Source: Omnitrophica WOR_2 bacterium RBG_13_41_10
GTDB taxonomy: Bacteria; Omnitrophota; Gorgyraeia; Gygaellales; Profunditerraquicolaceae
Length of the DNA stretch: 7,105 nt
NCBI GenBank assembly: GCA_001805465.1
Contig: MHGH01000011.1
Coordinates: 1 to 7,105 of the forward strand
Reading direction: 5' to 3'
Both the position numbers and the translations under genes were made by a program. Below are positions 6,001 to 7,105 of this stretch, piece by piece. Position 1 is the stretch's first letter, and every line of letters starts with the position of its first letter. Below the pieces are notes generated by a model that was not told where the DNA came from, searched no databases, and worked only from the letters and a program-made list of their open reading frames with translations.

Positions 6001-7105
6001 GATGCAAGAAGCAGTCCCACCTATTCGTCAGATGGGCGTCGCGACCCTCAAAGCCAGAAAGATGAGCGAGCAATGGACAGATGCAGAACTCTTGGAGTTC
6101 TTTTTCAGCACGACGTACAGCTACGAAAAAGGCGGCTTGATATCCGATTTTCAAACGATTGAAAAGAGAGCTTTAAGGCAGCCCCTAAGCCTAGATAGTT
6201 CAGGTAACGCAAGAGAAGAGTTAGGTGATTCTACTGAGGCGGGGTCGAGGGGTGGCGGTTATGACTCTATCTTTAATCCGTCTATGCCTGATACAAGGAG
6301 GAGACATTTTAGTCGTGATAATAGAACTAGGGAGAGGGTTAATCTTGCGAGACGGTTTGAACGCAAGCAAAGATTTTTGAGAGAAGAAAAGGAGCGAAGA
6401 AAAACTGCAAAACATAAGAGCTGGTTAGGTTGGTTAGGTGAAGAGGATCTAGAAGAGGATCTAGAAAATGATATACCTATAGATGAGGAACAGGCGGAGT
6501 TGGAGGAAGGATTTGACATGTTTTCGTTCAGTGGCGAAGAGCCGCCACTTTGGAATCCAAACTGGCCAGTTCCCACTGAAGAAGAGCTCATTCTCGCCGA
6601 CAAAGTGCTCAAGCACCTAATGCGACTAGAGAAATTACAAAGAGGAGGTTATAGAGATTATGATGCCGGCAACAGCTTTGTCAGAATGCCACAAGAAGGG
6701 TTGGATTCTGTCGGACGTGGTCGTGTCCTGCGGGCGATTTACTATCGCTATCCAGATTTAGCCGGAGCAATCATCTGTAGTTTCGGAAGGGGAGATCATG
6801 GTCCCTGGAATGAAATTCTCAGTTCGCAGTTTGGCGAATCGCCGGTTGAAAACGACCTTCTCGGGGCCATAATCAGTCGAGGATTAACCGTCTTACGTGA
6901 AAAACGCTATCTTAGATTTGAAAGCGAGAGATTCAATCCGGGTAAATACAATATCTTCGGTATTTCCGGAGTGATGGGATACCTTCCAGAAGAGCAGGCG
7001 CTCGCAATCCTTACTGCTATGGATGATCAGGGACGCGCGGAATTGCTTGACGGCATGAGAAGGTGTCTATATCTGCAAATCGTCTTTTCTACTGTGCGTC
7101 GTAGT
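2..7105 (+). CDS. Giant multidomain membrane protein, partial at both ends
   Basis: One reading frame is open for 2,368 codons with no stop and leaves the window on both sides. The translation is convincing throughout: membrane segments, HEAT-like helices, five regular TPRs, a transglutaminase-like Cys/His/Asp set and an HExxH motif all lie in this same frame. The first in-frame ATG is at base 113 (residue 38), but it has no clear ribosome binding site and coding sequence already lies upstream, so the true start is outside the window. Overall role is unknown. The combination suggests a membrane-anchored scaffold carrying putative protease or transferase modules. Arginine codon use switches between CGN-rich and AGA/AGG-rich blocks along the chain. 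The eleven cysteines I can see are scattered, with no pattern suggesting disulfides. Very long genes of this sort are known from Omnitrophota and a few other uncultivated bacteria; the host here is inferred only from that. The reading frame is near certain, the function is not. Confidence 0.97.
272..622 (+). other. N-terminal multi-pass membrane region
   Basis: Residues 91-207 hold four or five hydrophobic stretches: about 91-104, 109-127, 130-148, 171-190 and 190-207. Most are rich in Leu, Ile, Phe, Gly and Pro. The loop at 149-170 is polar and ends in a basic cluster (EKRR, 167-170). The part before the first segment is also basic (KYKRKK, 43-48). By the positive-inside rule both would face the cytoplasm, making the first hydrophobic block an even number of passes. 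No signal peptide is visible because the true N-terminus is missing. The segments probably anchor the giant chain; nothing here identifies a transporter or channel family. The exact number of helices is uncertain because the first segment is only moderately hydrophobic. Confidence 0.8.
623..901 (+). other. Charged helical linker ending in a hydrophobic patch
   Basis: Residues 208-268 are strongly charged and helix-prone (Glu, Asp, Lys and Arg rich, for example EHDEAENIESAIKEF at 220-234). They read like a surface helix or short coiled coil following the membrane region. Residues 274-300 are then rich in Leu, Trp and Phe, with the pattern PLDWLHWIFLNWIR at 287-300. This patch is too broken by charged and polar residues to call a standard transmembrane helix. 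It may lie along the membrane surface or pack against the HEAT-like helices that follow. No family was recognised. Confidence 0.45.
1010..1321 (+). other. HEAT-like alpha-solenoid
   Basis: Residues 337-440 are almost entirely helical. The last part matches the HEAT/PBS-lyase repeat style: an alanine-rich helix (RAYAATVLKVLG, 383-394), then a turn with Asp-Gln-Arg-Ala-Leu (401-405), then a second helix pair containing the hallmark VREASAETL (420-428). HEAT repeats form curved scaffolds that bind proteins. I can defend about two repeats; the preceding helices (337-376) could be divergent ones. The domain lies between two membrane regions, so it should sit close to the membrane. A basic stretch, RILRCLRHK (446-454), follows and leads into the next hydrophobic segment. 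Confidence 0.55.
1367..1582 (+). other. Second membrane hairpin
   Basis: Residues 456-476 form a strongly hydrophobic segment (FIGALFVLSFILLLAD, 457-472). A second, shorter and more Gly/Ala-rich segment covers about 510-527. A polar loop of roughly 30 residues with Thr, Asn and Ser separates them. The basic residues just before the first helix (446-454) suggest that it starts on the cytoplasmic face. If both segments span, the large C-terminal part returns to the cytoplasm. The second segment is borderline, so a single pass, which would place the C-terminal 1,840 residues outside, cannot be excluded. Confidence 0.65.
1583..1714 (+). other. Low-complexity Gly/Ser/Glu linker
   Basis: Residues 528-571 are rich in Gly, Ser, Ala and Glu (for example SNGGSLGRGG at 528-537 and LGGGEADS at 546-553) and have almost no large hydrophobic residues. 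This is typical of a flexible, disordered tether. It separates the membrane part of the protein from the soluble C-terminal portion. Confidence 0.75.
1715..2716 (+). other. Unassigned alpha/beta domain (residues 572-905)
   Basis: This block starts with a charged helix (572-600), followed by alternating helices and strands. Strand-like runs include LLVVIRP (699-705), KIHLVFIEE (721-729), VEAIVIPES (737-745), VTVHSVGL (759-766) and LVQVQVPDYE (790-799). The stretch HVVVFHAVRLPTRW (807-820) looks like a conserved core, and the block ends in a Gly-rich, partly beta stretch (841-905). I do not recognise the family. The order PMLYGL (649-654), then VVIRP (701-705), then VEAIVIPES loosely recalls ADP-ribosyltransferase folds of the DarT sort, where a Glu near a 'xEaivP' strand matters. 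This is too weak to use as a name. Arginines are mostly CGN here, unlike the next domain. Confidence 0.4.
2792..3418 (+). other. Unassigned alpha/beta domain before the transglutaminase-like module
   Basis: Residues 931-1139 begin with LHDVALMHNVVLHFVDRN (935-952) and continue with mixed helices and strands. A probable beta hairpin around EWEIFDGRTYSV (1070-1081) follows. The block closes with a long charged helix (about 1101-1138, rich in Lys, Glu and Ala) that leads into the transglutaminase-like region. No catalytic motif was recognised. It may be an N-terminal extension of that module, since both share the same AGA/AGG-rich arginine usage. The linker before it (906-930; SGPGDRHPQEPVPQ at 906-919) is Pro/Gly-rich and marks both the domain border and the change in codon use. 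Confidence 0.35.
3419..3724 (+). other. Transglutaminase-like domain (putative Cys/His/Asp catalytic set)
   Basis: Residues 1140-1241 show the layout of the transglutaminase-like (papain-type) fold. A Cys opens a helix, DCSEETAVAL (C1166, base 3497). About 40 residues later a His starts a strand, EHACIIARL (H1207, base 3620), and after a short turn an Asp ends the next strand, AYALDAAKP (D1223, base 3668). The spacing and the 'H-A-x-(strand)-NGxAYALD' pattern fit the family's HAW...D motif, with Cys in place of the usual Trp. Family members act as proteases, amidases or transglutaminases. The domain lies just before a TPR array, an order also seen in SirB1-type proteins, although those differ in sequence. 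The domain is short for the family, so it may be divergent or regulatory. Activity is an inference. Confidence 0.55.
3855..3889 (+). repeat. 35-bp exact direct repeat, copy 1 (in TPR 1)
   Basis: These 35 bases are identical to bases 4263-4297. The copies are 408 bases apart, exactly four 102-base TPR units. The repeat encodes LGEVYEKQGRL in both places. Confidence 0.97.
4263..4297 (+). repeat. 35-bp exact direct repeat, copy 2 (in TPR 5)
   Basis: Second copy of the repeat at 3855-3889, in the same reading frame and at the same place in the TPR unit. Identity at synonymous positions suggests recent duplication or gene conversion, not protein-level selection alone. Confidence 0.97.
4457..5272 (+). 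other. Helical region with zincin-type HExxH motif (putative metallopeptidase)
   Basis: Residues 1486-1620 are mostly helical and charged. Strand-like runs (LVVRLRLAF at 1597-1605, YRVVLSF at 1615-1621, EPLVLLGDLI at 1624-1633) precede a helix carrying HEQWH (1675-1679). The wider context VRRHEQWHL fits the zincin rule: uncharged residues between the ligands and a hydrophobic residue after the second His. In such enzymes the two His bind zinc and the Glu activates water. A third ligand is not certain; E1703, E1717 and E1722 lie at plausible distances. The order of strands followed by an HExxH helix is typical for the fold. I could not place it in a peptidase family. The motif is short and can arise by chance, so enzyme function is tentative. 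Confidence 0.45.
5024..5038 (+). other. HExxH zinc-binding motif (HEQWH)
   Basis: Encodes H1675, E1676, Q1677, W1678 and H1679 inside a predicted helix that begins about residue 1666. These would be two zinc ligands and the catalytic Glu if the domain is a true zincin. Confidence 0.5.
5273..5881 (+). other. EreA/ChaN/TraB-like domain (tentative)
   Basis: Residues 1758-1960 open with a strand and acidic motif, ALLLEDAG (1761-1768). A long helical middle follows (about 1770-1920, with Trp/His-rich helix FEAWRWEALHHLW at 1868-1880). The region ends with an Arg-containing helix (RYAANIIRERR, 1907-1917), then a strand and a motif VALVVGEAH (1932-1940). In the EreA/ChaN/TraB group the first strand also carries a Glu, a helix bearing Arg/Asn precedes the last strand, and that strand ends in a G-x-x-H motif. 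Those families include erythromycin esterase, haem-binding ChaN and TIKI/TraB-type putative metalloproteases. The order and spacing agree, but pairwise similarity is low. The function could be hydrolytic or simply structural. Confidence 0.35.
5882..6181 (+). other. Helical region without recognised family
   Basis: Residues 1961-2060 are mostly amphipathic helices (for example ELTRFVFQGLLVEAIAFWL at 1982-2000). The segment at 1988-2000 is hydrophobic but is flanked by charged residues and followed by more soluble helix, so I do not call it transmembrane. It may be a C-terminal cap of the preceding EreA/TraB-like domain. Confidence 0.4.
6182..6586 (+). other. Disordered, charge-segregated linker
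   Basis: Residues 2061-2195 lack a hydrophobic core. The first part is Ser/Gly-rich (2062-2090). The middle is strongly basic (2099-2138, many Arg and Lys, for example RFLREEKERRK at 2124-2134). The next part is acidic (2147-2180, many Glu and Asp), and a Pro/Trp-rich end follows (PPLWNPNWPVP, 2181-2191). Such split-charge linkers can bind nucleic acid or membrane lipids, or fold back on themselves. Arginine is mostly AGA/AGG here, in contrast to the region before it. Confidence 0.7.
6422..6463 (+). repeat. Two adjacent in-frame tandem duplications
   Basis: A 9-base unit (tggttaggt) occurs twice at 6422-6439 and encodes WLGWLG. A 12-base unit (gaagaggatcta) directly follows and occurs twice at 6440-6463, encoding EEDLEEDL. 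Both are exact and keep the frame, as expected from replication slippage in a linker that tolerates length change. Confidence 0.95.
6587..7105 (+). other. Unassigned C-terminal domain, cut by window edge
   Basis: Residues 2196-2368 look globular: a helix (2196-2214), a loop with Gly/Tyr/Asp, then strand-like runs (FVRMP at 2226-2230, LAGAIICSF at 2253-2261), a Gly-rich turn with GRGDHGPWNE (2262-2271), and further helices (2282-2300, 2330-2362). A stretch NPGKYNIFGISGVMGYL (2312-2328) resembles a loop-strand element. I do not recognise the family. The domain continues past the window, so motifs may be missing. Confidence 0.4.

Noticed and set aside
6221..6612. Overlapping minus-strand open frames rich in serine
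   Set aside because: Serine-rich translations here are the reverse complement of Arg, Glu and Asp codons in the disordered linker. They are a by-product of that composition.
6643..6762. AGGAGG followed by ATGATG at 6660 in another frame
   Set aside because: The resulting frame closes after about 33 codons, inside the folded C-terminal domain's coding sequence. The purines encode Arg-Gly-Gly in the main frame.
2..7105. Pseudogene, frameshift or recoded stop codons
   Set aside because: No in-frame stop occurs anywhere and protein-like features continue in the same phase across the window, so no frameshift or alternative genetic code is needed.

Overview
The whole window is the interior of one very large protein-coding gene. 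On the + strand, the frame starting at base 2 is open without a stop codon to base 7105 (2,368 codons) and runs off both edges, so neither start nor stop is visible. The next-longest open frames on either strand are about 130 codons or less. No tRNA, rRNA, CRISPR array, insertion sequence, promoter or terminator could be supported. Residue numbers below count from codon 1 at base 2. They are window numbers, not the numbering of the full protein.

The absence of introns, the TPR and HEAT type repeats and the modular build point to a bacterium. Giant multidomain genes of this size with mixed membrane, repeat and hydrolase-like modules are known mainly from uncultivated bacteria such as Omnitrophota (OP3). 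That assignment is a guess from architecture, not from a marker gene.

Layout from N to C: a basic soluble start (1-90); a multi-pass membrane region (about 91-207); a charged helical linker and a hydrophobic patch (208-300); a HEAT-like alpha-solenoid (about 337-440); a second membrane hairpin (456-527); and a Gly/Ser/Glu-rich linker (528-571). Then come an unassigned alpha/beta domain with faint ADP-ribosyltransferase-like features (572-905), a second unassigned domain (931-1139), a transglutaminase-like domain with a Cys/His/Asp set (1140-1241) and five tandem TPRs (1282-1451). The C-terminal half holds a helical region ending in a zincin-type HEQWH motif (1486-1757), a domain resembling the EreA/ChaN/TraB group (1758-1960), a helical bundle (1961-2060), a disordered charge-segregated linker (2061-2195) and an unassigned C-terminal domain cut by the window edge (2196-2368).

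Arginine codon choice changes sharply along this one reading frame and the changes fall near predicted domain borders. This suggests that the gene was assembled from modules of different origin. A reasonable but untested model is a membrane-anchored multi-enzyme protein: membrane hairpins hold it in place, HEAT and TPR solenoids bind partners, and two or three putative hydrolase or transferase modules act on proteins or other targets. The pattern of basic residues next to the hydrophobic segments slightly favours a cytoplasmic location for the soluble domains.
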